NCBI GenBank assembly: GCA_030844895.1
Contig: CM061229.1
Location: 109,366,975 to 109,430,974, forward strand
Length of the DNA: 64,000 nt
DNA from: Ambrosia x helenae
Lineage: Eukaryota; Streptophyta; Magnoliopsida; Asterales; Asteraceae
Reading direction: 5' to 3'
The position numbers and the translations under genes were made by a program. Positions within the stretch are counted from its first letter, which is position 1, and each line of letters opens with the position of its first letter. The notes beneath the pieces are model-generated. The model was not told where the DNA came from, ran no database searches, and saw only the letters and a list, made by a program, of their open reading frames with translations. Below, one piece after another: positions 9,857-21,730 of this stretch.

Positions 9857-12800
9857 TTTGTACAACCGTTTTCTATACCCTTAAAAGGTAAAGATCGCGA
9901 CGGTTTTTCCCATGGTGGCTTCATCCGAAGGTTTTGTTATCGAAGATGTCACAAACACTGAACAGGGCGACGGAGCAACCACTGTTGCGGCCTCTGTCGT
10001 CCTAACCCCGTCTGCAGGGCTCACCAACATCTCTCGAACAAGTCAAGATACCGCACCAGAGTTTGACGCAGACTTTCTGCTCAAGAATCGTGATTTCTTG
10101 TTGCAACTTAAAGCACAACAAGAAAAAGAAGCAAAACTTAAGAGCGTGCAGGTAAACCTATTCTCCACCGATGGAGTTCAAGCATCATCCGGTCATGGTA
10201 CGGGCCCTGTTGCACAAGTCACTTACTCCACCGTGGTTACTACTCCCGACCTAGGGACCCCGCAAGGGAGCTGCTTCCCGTCGGGACACCACGGAGTCAC
10301 ACAGCCTGTCACCACAGTAGCAAAGCAAAGGCCAGCTGTCACTACAGCTGAAGATGACCTTACCACTCCTTATCGCCCAGCCTATATGGCCGCGTACTCC
10401 AAATTTGCACCCCGTATTGCCAGTGCTCCCCTACCAGCAAAGCTTAAAATGCCCACAACAATTAAAAGATATGATGGTACGTCAGATCCGGACGACCACA
10501 TTCATGATTTTGGGGGAGCGGCAGAGATCGAACTATGGCCCATGCCTGCATGGTGCCACATGTTCGCACAAACCCTGACAGGAGCGGCCAGGGTATGGTT
10601 CGATGGTCTGGCACCAGGTGAAATAGCAAATTGGACTGAGCTCCGCCGTGCTTTCCTACAAAATTTTTCTCAACAACGGAGGTGTTCAAAAGACATCACC
10701 GAAATCCACAACATCCGTAGGAAAGATGGGGAGTCACTGGAAAGGTTTATTGACAGGTTCAACAAGGAGAGCATGCAAATAAGTGGAGCTCTCGATCAGC
10801 TGCGGATCTCCGGCTTCTGCCACGGAGTCCGAAACAACCAGCTTGTAGAAAAGTTACATGAAGATCTTCCGAAAACCATGGAAGTATTAATGGAGCGAGC
10901 ACGAGCCTTTGCTCGAGGAAAGAGTGCTTGTAGCCAAACATACGACAATGAGTATCGCTCTTCATCAAGAAGTAGTTCATGGAAGAAAGGATCAGGAGCT
11001 CTAAGCTCAGATCGAAGTAACTCCTGGGGTAAAAACAGGTCACAGCCTTACCCAAGAAATGACAAGAGTTCTACTGGCCGAAACTCTTCTTCACACCGGG
11101 GGTCAACTTACTCCGATCTGCTAAAATCTTCTAGCGAGATACTTAGCACGGAGAATGTAGATTTCCCCAAGCCCCCAAGACAGAAGCCCACATCAGACAA
11201 GAACACCAAAAAATACTGTGATTATCACCGAGCTAGAGGACATGATACTAATGATTGCTGGTCGCTGAAGCAAGAAATTGAGAAAGCTCTTAAGGCAGGT
11301 AAGATGTCCCATTTAGTAAAGGAGATCAAAGAAGGCAAAGCCGGCTCCACAAACATTCCAAATCCAAATGATCAAGCGGGGATACACATGATCCGAACCA
11401 TCAAGCAGCAAGGGATGAAAAGAAGTAATGATCATGTCACGGAATGGATGGCCCAGCCCATCACTTTCCCCTCCATTTCACCAGAAGATTACAAAGACGG
11501 CCCGATAGTTGTGTCTGGGATCGTGGCTGGACATAAAACTCACCGGATCTATGTGGATGGAGGAAGCGCCACCGAAATCATGTACCTCCAATGTTTCCGG
11601 TTACTAGCCGAAGCATCCCAACAAAAGCTGATCCCGGTTTCCATGCCATTAATCAGTTTTTCAGGAGAAATCGTACAGCCCATAGGGCAACTATCCTTAC
11701 TGGTAACATTCAGCTCGGGGAATTGCCAACGAACGGTGATCCTAACTTTTCTGGTAGTGGGCTCCAGGTCCGTGCACAATATCATCCTGGGAAGACCAGG
11801 GATGAAAGCTTTTGGAATGGTAACATCTACCATCCACGGTGCACTCAAGTTCCCAACCGAAGAAGGTATTGCCACACTGGAATCCGAAGCTGGGCTCTCC
11901 ATTTCGGAGATCCGACAATCGTTAGATACAAGCAATGACGAAGATCACCCAGGAAGCTCTGGCACTGCTGTGACCGAGAAATGGTCAATACACCCACGCT
12001 TCCCAGAACAAAAAATCTCCATTGGCACGCAGCTCCCAACCGCAGCTCGAGAGGCACTTTGGAAGTTGCTCTCAAACTCCTTAGACGTCTTCGCCTGGGA
12101 AAATTCAGACATGACAGGGGTCCCAAGATCATTAGCAGAGCATAAGTTGAACACTTATCCCGGCATAAAACCGGTGGCTCAGAAGAAGAGAAGTATGGCC
12201 CCTGACCGTGTTAAAGCTATAGCAGAAGACGTCAAAAACCTGTTGAGCGCCGATATAATCCGGGAGGTACGATACCAAACATGGGTAGCCAATCCCGTAC
12301 TGGTCAAGAAACATGACGGAGCTTGGAGAATGTGTGTGGATTTTAAAGATCTCAATAATGCTTGTCCGAAGGATTGTTATCCTTTGCCAGAAATCGATGT
12401 GAAAGTTGATGCCGTGGCCGGATTCCGATTAAAGTGCTTCCTTGATGCCTATAAAGGGTATCATCAAATTCAAATGGCCGAAGCCGATGAAGACAAAACG
12501 GCCTTCGTCACAAATAGCGGCCTGTACTGCTACAAAAAGATGTCATTCGGTCTAAAAAATGCTGGTGCCACATACCAAAGACTGATGGACGCAGCCTTCA
12601 AGAACCAAATTGGAAGAAATTTGGAAGTTTATGTGGATGACGTAATCATTAAAAGTGGCACGGAAGAAACCATGATAAAAGACATTGCCGAAACTTTTGC
12701 TAAGCTTCGAGAAATAAACATGAAACTAAATCCCAAGAAGTGTTCCTTCGGCCTAGAAGAGGGGAAGTTCCTGGGGGTACTAATGGCCCGGGATGGAATA

Positions 12801-13656
12801 AAAGTCAATCCAGAAAAAAGTCGAGGCAGTGCTAAAAATGCAGCCCCCTCAAAATCTTAAAGAAATGCAGTCTTTGAATGGGCGGCTAGTGGCCCTGCAC
12901 CGGTTCCTCTCTAAAGCCGCAGAGAAAACCCTGCCATTCATGAATGTTCTAAAGAAGAGTCTGGGAAAGGAACAGTTTCAATGGACAACCGAAGCTGGCG
13001 TCGCCTTTGATGAGTTAAAGAAATGCTTGGTCAATCTACCCACCTTAACAGCTCCAGAACCCGGTGAAACACTCACGGTATATCTCTCAGCCTCGGAGGG
13101 AGCTATTAGCTCCGTCCTCATTGTCACCAGGGCCACTGTTCAGCACCCGGTATACTATATCAGTCGAGCTCTCCGAGAATATGAGGTCCGATATCCGATC
13201 CTAGAAAAGTTAGCTCTCGCCCTGGTTCATACCTCCAGAAGGCTCCGTAGATATTTCCAAGCATTCAACATTGAGGTACAGTCTGAACAGCCGATCCTCC
13301 GGGTACTTCGAAAGCCAGAGGCCTCCGGGCGAATGGCTAAATGGGCCATTGAGCTCGGTGCTTTTGATATCACGTACAAAACTAGAGGGCCAGTAAAGGG
13401 TCAAGCTGTGGCTGATTTCTTGGTAGAAATTCCCCAATCCGCAGAGACCGAGCATGCTCCAACAAGTACTTGGTCCCTCTATACCGATGGGGCCTCGGGT
13501 TCGGAAGGATCGGGCGCTGGAATGGTCTTGCAAGAAGCTGAGGGAAAAGAACTGCTTTATGCCATGCGGTTAGATTTCAAAAGCTCCAACAATGAGGCCG
13601 AGTATGAGGCACTCATAGCAGGACTTCGACTGGCTATAAAGGTCGGAGCCAAGAAG

Positions 13657-13733
13657 GTACTCATAATACTATAAAAACTCCCTGCTATAGGCAAAGTTCG
13701 TCCAAAACCTTTAACATGCTGTAAACATTGCAG
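13657..13733 (+). other. Intron 1 in gypsy RNase H (77 nt)
   Basis: The flanks read GCCAAGAAG/GT at the 5' side and TTGCAG/GTTATC at the 3' side. Removing 77 nt joins RNase H residues AKK and VISHVDSL in phase 0. Unspliced, the frame stops at once (TAA at 13672). The length is not a multiple of three, which fits an intron better than a protein insertion. Confidence 0.75.
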
Positions 13734-13826
13734 GTTATCTCCCATGTCGATTCTTTATTGGTAGCTAATCAAATATCTGGGGAATATGAGGCTAAAGAAG
13801 CCAACATGATTCTATACTTAGCTGAG

Positions 13827-13903
13827 GTACGGGTACTACCCAAAACCATCAGATCAAAGATATTAGCACCAACGAAAACGACTAATCCTTGCTTCAAATG
13901 CAG
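13827..13903 (+). other. Intron 2 in gypsy RNase H (77 nt)
   Basis: The flanks read GCTGAG/GTACGG and ATGCAG/GCTAAA. A branch-point-like CTAAT lies 20-odd nt before the acceptor. Removal joins MILYLAE to AKKLMKQFEAC in phase 0, restoring the expected RNase H order. Its length equals that of intron 1. Confidence 0.75.
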
Positions 13904-15324
13904 GCTAAAAAATTGATGAAGCAATTCGAAGCCTGTCAAGTGATCCATATACCGGGAAGCAAGAATAAGAAGGCCGATGCTCTGAGTAAGCTGGCCGCGT
14001 CCACTGATGACATCACCCAGCAAGAAGTACACATGGAAGCCCTACAAGGCCCATCCATTCAAGCAACCGCGGTACTGTCAGTCGATACAGCATTGGATAC
14101 TTGGATGACTCCTATAGTCCAATACCTTGTGCACGATGTCGTACCGGAGGACAAGGCAAAGGCCCGAAAGTTGAAAGTAAAAGCCCTCCAATACCAAGTC
14201 ATTGACGGTCAGTTATATCGAAAAACATTCTTCGGACCACTCTTGAAGTGTGTTGACTTGGACGAAGCTTCATATATCGTCCAAGAGATTCACCGTGGCA
14301 TATGCGGTATTCATGCAGGTCCCAGAATGGTGGTAGCCAAGATAATGAATGCAGGATATTTCTGGTCGGGCATGCACAACAGCGCCGTTACCGAACTGCA
14401 GAAATGTGAAGAATGTCAGCGACATGCACCCGTCAGCCTCCGAGCTAAAAATAACCTCATCCCCGTGACTTCGGCATGGCCATTCCAACAGTGGGGAATT
14501 GATATCGTCGGGCCATTTCCTAAGTCCACAGGAGGCATGAAGTTCTTATTAGTGGTCGTGGATTACTTCACAAAATGGGTTGAAGCCCGTCCACTGTCAA
14601 AAATATCCGGAAAAGAGGTGAAAAAGTTTGTATGGGAGCAGATAGTATTCGTTTTGGCCTTCCTCAGACAATCATCAGCGATAATGGGACGCAGTTCGCA
14701 AACAACCCCTTCAAGAAATGGTGCCAAGACCTGCACATCCAACAGTCGTTTGCCTCGGTGGCACATCCGCAGGCAAACGGGCAGGTCGAGAGAATCAACA
14801 GAAGCTTGGTGGAAGGGATAAAGAAACGATTGGGGCGAAAAAGGAGCGGCTGGGTAGACGAGCTCCCCAATGTCTTATGGGCTCATCGTACTCATACAAA
14901 GACAAGTACCGGGGAAACGCCCTTCAGTTTAACCTACGGGACTGAGGCCGTAATCCCCGTGGAAATTGGCTCCCCATCTCTACGGGTCCAACATATCAGC
15001 AATAATGACCAGGAGCTACGGATGAACCTGGATTTGCTTGATGAAAGGCGAGAAGCCGCGGCCATTAAAGAGGCGCGGTATAAACAAGAGTTGGAAAAAT
15101 TTTACAACTCTAGGGTGAAAGAGGTCCGGTTCAAGCCAGGGGAATATGTGTTTCGTTGCAACGAAGCCAGTGGGGTTGAAAAAGGAAAGATGGCCGCTTC
15201 TTGGGAAGGGCCATACATAATCAAGACCGCTGGAGGGAAGGGCGCCTACACCCTCCAAACCCTAGAAGGGAAAGATGTACCCCGCACCTGGAACGGTGTT
15301 CACCTTAAAAAATGTTATATGTAA

Positions 15325-16041
15325 GCAAGACCAGCTAATTTTTCCTAAGTTTCTTGATTGTAATGTGAGATGTGCCATTCCTCACCATTTCCATTTCCTT
15401 GTTATTATTCGGGATGTGACATACCCCAACAACATTAATAAAAAAGCTGGTCCATACTTTGAAAAAATTTCTGAGGTGCTAATATAAGCCGCAGCTCAAT
15501 AATGAGCTCGACATAACAAAAGCCACGTGGTATGAAAAGTATCAAACATGAGTAGCAAAAAGAAACGGATCAAAGTGGATAAGTTTTGGTCCGGATCTCA
15601 ACTAACCTAAACAAGCACCTAGCTAAAACTTAAACACAAACATAAAGCAATGACTCATAAGGGGACAACTTAAAACACCAGCACGCGGCATGGATAACAA
15701 CCGCGTCTTGGTCGAGAAATCCCCACAAACCATGGTTATTTAACACATATGCTAAATCCGCGGATAAAATTAGGACGTGGCTAGATGCGTGGACGCACGA
15801 AAGATCGAGCCACGGTCCAACGAATCGGCCACTTTAAGGCCAAGTACATTTTTATCACCTGAAAAATAAACATCATAAATAAAAGTACATAACCCGGACT
15901 CATTATAAGATACGGAAGTAACCTGCGTTAAAAGAAATTCGAACCCAACGAGGAGTATCGAATCAGGTGAAACTTGTTCAAAATATTACAAAACACTCCG
16001 GACCTCATAAAGGCCCGGATCAAATAAATTGTTCAACAAAA
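15325..16041. other. Gypsy spacer between pol and the antisense gene
   Basis: AT-rich and noncoding. It lies between the convergent 3' ends of plus-strand pol and minus-strand antisense gene, so it probably holds both sets of 3' UTR and poly-A signals. No clear motif was assigned. Confidence 0.5.
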
Positions 16042-18682
16042 TTAAACAGAAGACTCGAGCTTCAGCTTGTCAAAGGCCTCGGACAGGGACTCGGGGGGAC
16101 CGGTGACTTGATCAACCAACTTGGAAACCTTGGGGAAGACGAGGGAATCATAAGCATGAGCAGCGGCAGCAAGCTCCTCCTGGGCATTTTGCTTTATCAG
16201 CGGCATCTTCTCCAAAGGAATGCCCTTCGCCACAGCAGCATAGCCGGCCCTCACGCCCACGTTAAAACCCAAGGCATTCATGGCGTTGTTAACATCGCTA
16301 ACAGCCTTCTTCATGATCGAGCCCTTGTGGACGTGGTCCGCTATCAATTTAGCCCCGGTGGTCAGAAAGAAGGTCTTCAGCCTGAACAGCTCGTCGATAT
16401 TCTCGACTAGCTCCTTCTTTTCCTCCTTCCATGCTACTTCGTCCCCGACCATTTTCTTCTCAGCCGCGGCAAGCACCTGCTTTGCCAACTTCTCTCCCTC
16501 CACGGCCTCGTCCCGTTCTACAAAGTAACGGCCAAATCGAAGTTAAGTTAAAAATCAAAAAGAAGTTGAACAATAAAAAGCGTACCAGCAATTAAAGCAT
16601 CGGTACCTTTCCTTAGGTTGGCCATTGTAACATCCATCTGCCTCAGAAGATCATTGGTCTTCTTGGAATCAGCAGCAGCAGCGGCTTCGGACTCTTGAAG
16701 TTGTTTCTTCAAAAGATCAACTTCTTGAAGGGCCTTATCCCTGACCTCCGCGGCCGAAGCCACGGCAAACTGAGTAGAAGAAGCCTGATTCTGAGCATCC
16801 CTCAGATTCTTCTTTAACTCGGCCATGGTCGGCCCATGGTTACAGGAAGCCCCCTTTCTCCGCAGCCGATCCCTGTCTACTTCGGCATCCGTCCAACAAC
16901 GATACGCCTCAGTCACCAAGAAATTGGATTGGGCTTGGCTAACCAATAATGCCTCACAAAGAGCAGGCGAATCCAAGTTGTGGTAATACTCCCGATCAGC
17001 AGGAGTATCGAGGTTGAACAACATCATACGAGCAGATAGCCCGTCAATCACCCGATCTCCGTTCTTTAAGTCCCACTCCGGGACAAACTTTTCATCGGCA
17101 ATACCACCACCACCAGAACCCTCCCCTGCCACCGCTGCAAAATTATAAAGGGAAAAAGCTTCAGTCTCGCACCACGATGGGGGGAAAGTATCATCCTTAT
17201 CCCCCACATCGGTTTGAGAAAGAAGGGGAGATTGCCTAAACTCACCAGCAGAAGTATCGTCAGGCCGCACCACCTTCTCCTTCAACGGGCTAAGTATCCC
17301 GGCAGACCCATCCAAACCCTCCTCATCACTAAGCCCCCCGCCCTGAGGATCATCCACCATTAGTATTGGAGCCGAGTCTCTGGGAGATTTACCCCCAAAC
17401 AAATGATATTCAAGGTTATGGAGAAGGTTAGAATATACCTCGGTAGTATCTTCGACAAACCGTAGCTTCTTCTTCGGTTTTGAGCTGGCGGTGGTACCCT
17501 TCAAAGCCTTCCTCTTTCCTGCGCCCCGAGAGATCGAGGTATCGGTAAGAGCTCGACCCTCCTTATCACCAGAAACCTCCTTGGAGGCACGAGAAGGATC
17601 GGAGGATTGATGACTCGTACTGGCAGAAGGGTCCGGTTGTTGAACACTTGTAATAGGTGGGTCGGGAGGGACTTCAGAAGACAAAGGTGGGCCCTCGGTA
17701 GGCAGAGCTACCCCAACAGTTCCGGTCACGACCCCCGTGGTCTGACCATCCCCACCAGTGCCACTTGCACCAACACCTGTACCCGCCACTGGCCGAATGG
17801 CCTGGTGCGTCCTCTCCATCTGAGCCACCAAGGGTTCAGTATTACCCAAGTCTTCGCTGGTGTACTCCAGAGCGGCGTCATCGAAAGTAGTTAACTTCAG
17901 ACAATCAAGCAGCGACATCTCTGTATAAACAAACAAGGAGAGTTAGAAAAAGCTAGCAGAAACACGATAAAGTAACAAAAAGCTGCGGCTCCCCACTCAC
18001 CCTCTCCGTTATAACGCACTAACGGCCACCTATCATCCAGACTCCAATTCATGCTAACTCCACCGAGACAGAGAACATGCTCCGGATACTTCTGGATATT
18101 ACTCTTATTCTCCACCAGATCCAGGTACAAAGTGCGATTGTATTTAAACCTCTTGGGCAAGTCCCATTCAAACGCCTCAAAACTATCACGCCACACCATG
18201 TCCGAAGGTAAGCAACGGTCGTCCAAGAAGAAGAACTGGTTCTTCCAATTCTTTAAACTAGTTGTCTGATAATCATGACAACTCTCCAGCGACCGCCGTT
18301 TCTCAAACGTGTACCAGCTACCGGCCTTGCTAAGCTTATAAAAGCATCGGAAAACACTCAGATCCGCACCTTTCTCTAAAGCACGGCAAGAAAGCTCGAA
18401 GTGATTTATTCGGCTAAGACCGAAAGGATTCACTTGAGAAATGTGCACACCGTGAAATTTTAGCACCCTCATCAAAAATTTGGTAAAGGGGACGCGGTAG
18501 TTGGCAAAATCACACACACGGGTGTAAAAGCCAAACTTGCCAACAGGAAAGGGGTGTATCACCTCCCTCGGCCCTGGTAATACCGGGTTCAACTCACGAG
18601 GGATCGAGTAAGTATCAATGAACCGGGCAAGCTTATCCGCGGACAGGTTGGAAAAGGTCACATTCATATCGTCCTTCACCAT
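16042..18682 (-). CDS. Antisense gene of the gypsy element ('putative gypsy type transposon' domain protein), three exons
   Basis: Exons 18682-18001, 17920-16586 and 16517-16042 join through two GT-AG introns (80 and 68 nt) in consistent phase, giving 2493 nt and 830 aa with no internal stop. Residues about 20-220 match the plant 'putative gypsy type transposon' family (PF04195-like), with key stretches IPRELNPVLPG, HISQVNPFGL, HFELSCRAL and VFRCFYKL. Residues about 255-420 are low-complexity and rich in Ser, Pro, Gly and Thr. Residues about 590-830 are Ala/Glu/Lys/Leu-rich and predicted by eye to be coiled coil. The role is unknown. Antisense extra ORFs are known in Tat-lineage elements. The gene lies tail-to-tail with pol and has its own TATA box at 18861. 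It is intact while gag-pol is broken. Confidence 0.85.
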
Positions 18683-18860
18683 CTCCAGGACTCAAGGAAA
18701 AAACAATAAAATAGGAAAAATGAAGAAGGATGAAGACAACGCACCTTAGGCAGGCTAGTAAGGCTCGAACGGATGATAAGGACGCCGAAGGGGGTAAGTA
18801 AGATCAGAGAGCAAGTAAGAGGAAACAGTAAAAAGTAAAGAATGAAAAAGATTAAGAGGC

Positions 18861-18868
18861 TTATATAG
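18861..18868 (-). promoter_or_regulatory. TATA box for the antisense gene
   Basis: The minus strand reads CTATATAA followed by GCC, about 180 nt upstream of the ATG at 18682. It implies that the antisense gene has its own promoter inside the element instead of relying on an LTR. Confidence 0.55.
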
Positions 18869-19108
18869 GAGGAGGAGGCGACGGTTGAGATGGTTAGGGT
18901 TGGGGACAGCTGGTTCAGATGAGCGGCCCAGATTGCCCCGAAAAACGAACCGCCATCACATCAGCCATACAAATCGCATGGCTATAACAACGCCCACGTG
19001 TCGGGGGAATACGACAAAGCTCCTGGACAGCTGGCCCTGACACGTGTCAACCGCCCTCACCAATTCCCTATAGATGCCGTAACAAGACTGAGAGACCGCG
19101 ATATAGTT

Positions 19109-19440
19109 AAGTCCAACAAGTTACCTAACAGTAACTTGAGGACTTGGGAAGACATGAAGAGGTATAAGCAAATATACCGCGGCTTGGCCACCTGTGATTC
19201 GGTCACATCTAAGTCCAACAAGCTAGCTTGAGGACTTGGGAAGACATGAAGAGGTATAAGCAATTATACCGCGGCTTGGCCACCTGTGATTCGGTCACAT
19301 CTAAGTCCAACAAGCTACCTACCAATAGCTTGAGGACTTGGGAAGACATGAAGAGGTATAAGCAAATATACCGTGGCTTGGCCACCTGTGATTCGGTCAC
19401 ATCTAAGTCCAACAAGCTAGCTTGAGGACTTGGGAAGACA
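19109..19440 (+). repeat. Tandem repeats copying the PPT/LTR junction
   Basis: Units start with AAGTCCAACAAG at 19109, 19211, 19303 and 19405 (periods 102, 92 and 102). Each contains the purine-rich GACTTGGGAAGACA and then TGAAGAGGTATAAGCA, which is exactly the start of the LTR. The fourth unit runs straight into the true 3' LTR at 19441. Confidence 0.9.
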
Positions 19441-19866
19441 TGAAGAGGTATAAGCAATTATACCGCGGCCTGCCTACTAAGGCACTAGGCCGCAGCTGGA
19501 CGTTCTGACCGAAGGAAAGTACAAACCTCACCCAGAAGTCAAAAGACTCCGAATGATAGTACGAAGGGGGGGTCCGAAGTATAGTACAACTAGGCTGACT
19601 AGTATAAATACCCCCTTCAAAGTACAATTGACACACGAATGCATAGACTCCGAATCTCACTTTTTCTCTCTACTTTCTCTCACTAAACAAATACTTATCC
19701 TCACGCCGGAGGGTGGTTACAGAGAGGCCCTCCCTCCTCCTCTGTAACGAGCCTAACGGTCTTTTACCTTGTGCAGGTTTAAGCTTAGGTTCGGAGCATT
19801 CAAATCCATCTCAAGTCGTGCCTGTTTTAACTGTGATTGCAGGTTCGTCCACTTTTTGGATCTTCA
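19441..19866 (+). repeat. 3' LTR of the gypsy element
   Basis: Nearly identical to the 5' LTR; I count three substitutions and one extra G in a G-run. It ends CTTCA at 19866 and is followed by the target duplicate ACAAG. Confidence 0.93.
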
Positions 19867-19871
19867 ACAAG

Positions 19872-21730
19872 TATTAGTTAATTCTACAATGTTTATAAGA
19901 TACAAAAAGTTCATTTTTCGATTCATACTCATTCTTAAGCTTGTTGTATATTGATTTGATTGATAGAAATTTTACTTGGTATAAATTTGCAATGTGAAAA
20001 TAATACAACCATTTCGGCCCTTCAAATAAAACATTGCTTGCCGTTAGATTTTGAAAATAAAAACCCGTAAAGAACAATTTAGATATATATTAGATTTCAT
20101 GTAGTTATAATTAGGCTTGATGTGCTTTTTTGATTATATAAAATATAGTTTGCTTGTCTTATATTTTTATGACCCGACCCGAACCGAACCGAACTGGAAA
20201 TTATATAGCAAGAGCCAAGTGACACCTAAAAGTTTCGCCCCCGATAAAAAATTTTCTGGGTCCGCCACTGGAGAGAGAGAGAGAGAGAGACTCCAGTGAA
20301 GCCATTCGTTAATTAGAACCTGGAAACGGTTCATGAATACACTATCAACACCACCAGCGAAGGTGTTACCATGCTGATAGTAGGGTACCCGTGACCAATT
20401 TTGGTTGTGCCCCGTCCCTAAGTGATTGTGTTGTAGAGAAAACAAAGTATGTGGAAGTCAGTACAAGTGGTTATTAACTCGACCTTTAATACGGTCAAAG
20501 CCTTTGACGTTTAAATTAACTCGAGGGTGGCGCCGGTTCGAATCTGACGGGCGGCGAGGTTTTACCGAGTTCTATAACACTGTCGTGCTTTCGGGCGGGT
20601 GGGGCTCGGGTTTCCGCGCATCGGGAGAAGGCGGGGCTGCTGGAGGTCGAGTAGTCGATTCTTGGGCACGGCGCCCCGCAAGGGTGGTTGCCACACAGTT
20701 GTTCGCCGATCAAAAAAAAAACTCGACCTTTACCACCTGACCTTTAATACGGTCTTCAAATTAGTGATGCTTTAAATTAAAGCAAAACAGAAGAAAAAAA
20801 AGGGATCACAATGTGGATAATCAGAAACAAGTCTTACGAGTTCAATTTCGAGTCGCTTTATGATACATGTTCAAAACTCTCAAGATCCACCACATTCGAT
20901 GGCACGGTCCAACCGTGCATCTCCGGTTCACAGGTGACTCAAATTCATGGGTTCATTTAAAAATAACAAGACCACAATCATCATTGAAAACTTGACCTTC
21001 CAAAACATTAACTAAATTTCCAGATAAAATTTAAACAACAACACACAAGCTTGGTTTGTTTCGCTTGGTTTAATGAAATTTGCCTTAAAAAAAAAAACAA
21101 AAATGAATGCAATAACTCAAATATAATTAGTCATAAATAAATTTATAAAAACAAATTAACACAAGTCTTTATAAATAACCAATAACTAAGACTTTTATAA
21201 AACTGGGTTTTCAAAAAATGAGTTCCAATTTTGGAAGGAACTTTCTATAAAGAGAAGGTTTTTTCAAATAAATAGACTTTTAAATGTGCTTTTTTATAGC
21301 AATCACTTTATATATAAATATAAAGAGCTAGCTAGGAACTGGGGGCAATACAAAAACCAAAACACCAAAAAACAAATTACAAGAGACTCACAACATTGAA
21401 ATCTAACCAATCTTCTCAAATCGGATTAGGCCGTTTGGACCGATGACATATCCAAAAAACAAGTCTTCCTTTATTAAATCAACCGTCTTGCAAACCGGGA
21501 TGAAATTGCTCTCGAAAACCATCTCGTTTCTGGCTGACATAGTCTCCACACCGTAGCAGTGACAATTTAAATGTGCTATTATTATTTTTATTAATGGCAA
21601 ATACAATAAACCGATTATTTCAACTTTTTTTTTTTACAAGTTTCAAAGACAACCAAGGATGCTAACAAACTTTTCACAGGTTGTCCCACATCGTACCTCA
21701 GTCACGACTCACAATTAAACAAGGCGCCTC
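19872..21730. other. Noncoding region with GC-rich patch and (GA)n repeat
   Basis: A (GA)n microsatellite lies at 20270-20290. At 20520-20700 there is a sharply GC-rich block with a B-box-like GGTTCGAATC at 20535, possibly a SINE-like fragment. A minus-strand open frame at 21403-21606 (67 codons, ending FGYVIGPNGLIRFEKIG) looks exon-like but was not recognised. TA-rich sequence surrounds both. Confidence 0.4.

Larger units (their letters stand above)
9912..15324 (+). pseudogene. gag-pol of the Tat-like gypsy element, intron-containing and frameshifted
   Basis: The ATG at 9912 opens 982 codons. They contain a retrotransposon gag domain (about residues 180-345), a C-x2-H-x4-H-x4-C-like zinc motif (Cys436 to Cys449), aspartic protease with DGGS at 549-552, and reverse transcriptase with YVDD at 907-910. 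An extra A in the A-run at 12814-12819 ends this frame. The homologous reading continues from about 12829 in the next frame through the RT end and RNase H (LYTDGASG) to 13656. Two intron-like segments (13657-13733 and 13827-13903) interrupt RNase H. Integrase follows: a zinc region with HRGICGIH and KCEECQ, catalytic Asp in GIDIVGPF, a one-base frameshift near 14650, then SDNGTQF and the catalytic Glu in QANGQVER. It ends at 15324 without a chromodomain. The gene makes the capsid and replication enzymes of the element; this copy is broken by two frameshifts. Confidence 0.88.
9418..19866 (+). mobile_element. Ty3/gypsy LTR retrotransposon, Tat-like lineage (10.4 kb)
   Basis: LTRs of 425 and 426 bp begin TG and end CA. 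Target duplication ACAAG occurs at 9413-9417 and 19867-19871. The order is 5' LTR, PBS, gag-PR-RT-RNaseH-INT on the plus strand (9912-15324), an antisense spliced gene (18682-16042), tandem repeats, and 3' LTR. The LTRs differ at about three substitutions and one indel by my reading, so the insertion is fairly young. The lineage call rests on the gag/PR/RT motifs, the dual coding layout with an antisense ORF, and the lack of a chromodomain. Two frameshifts make the present copy defective. Confidence 0.92.
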
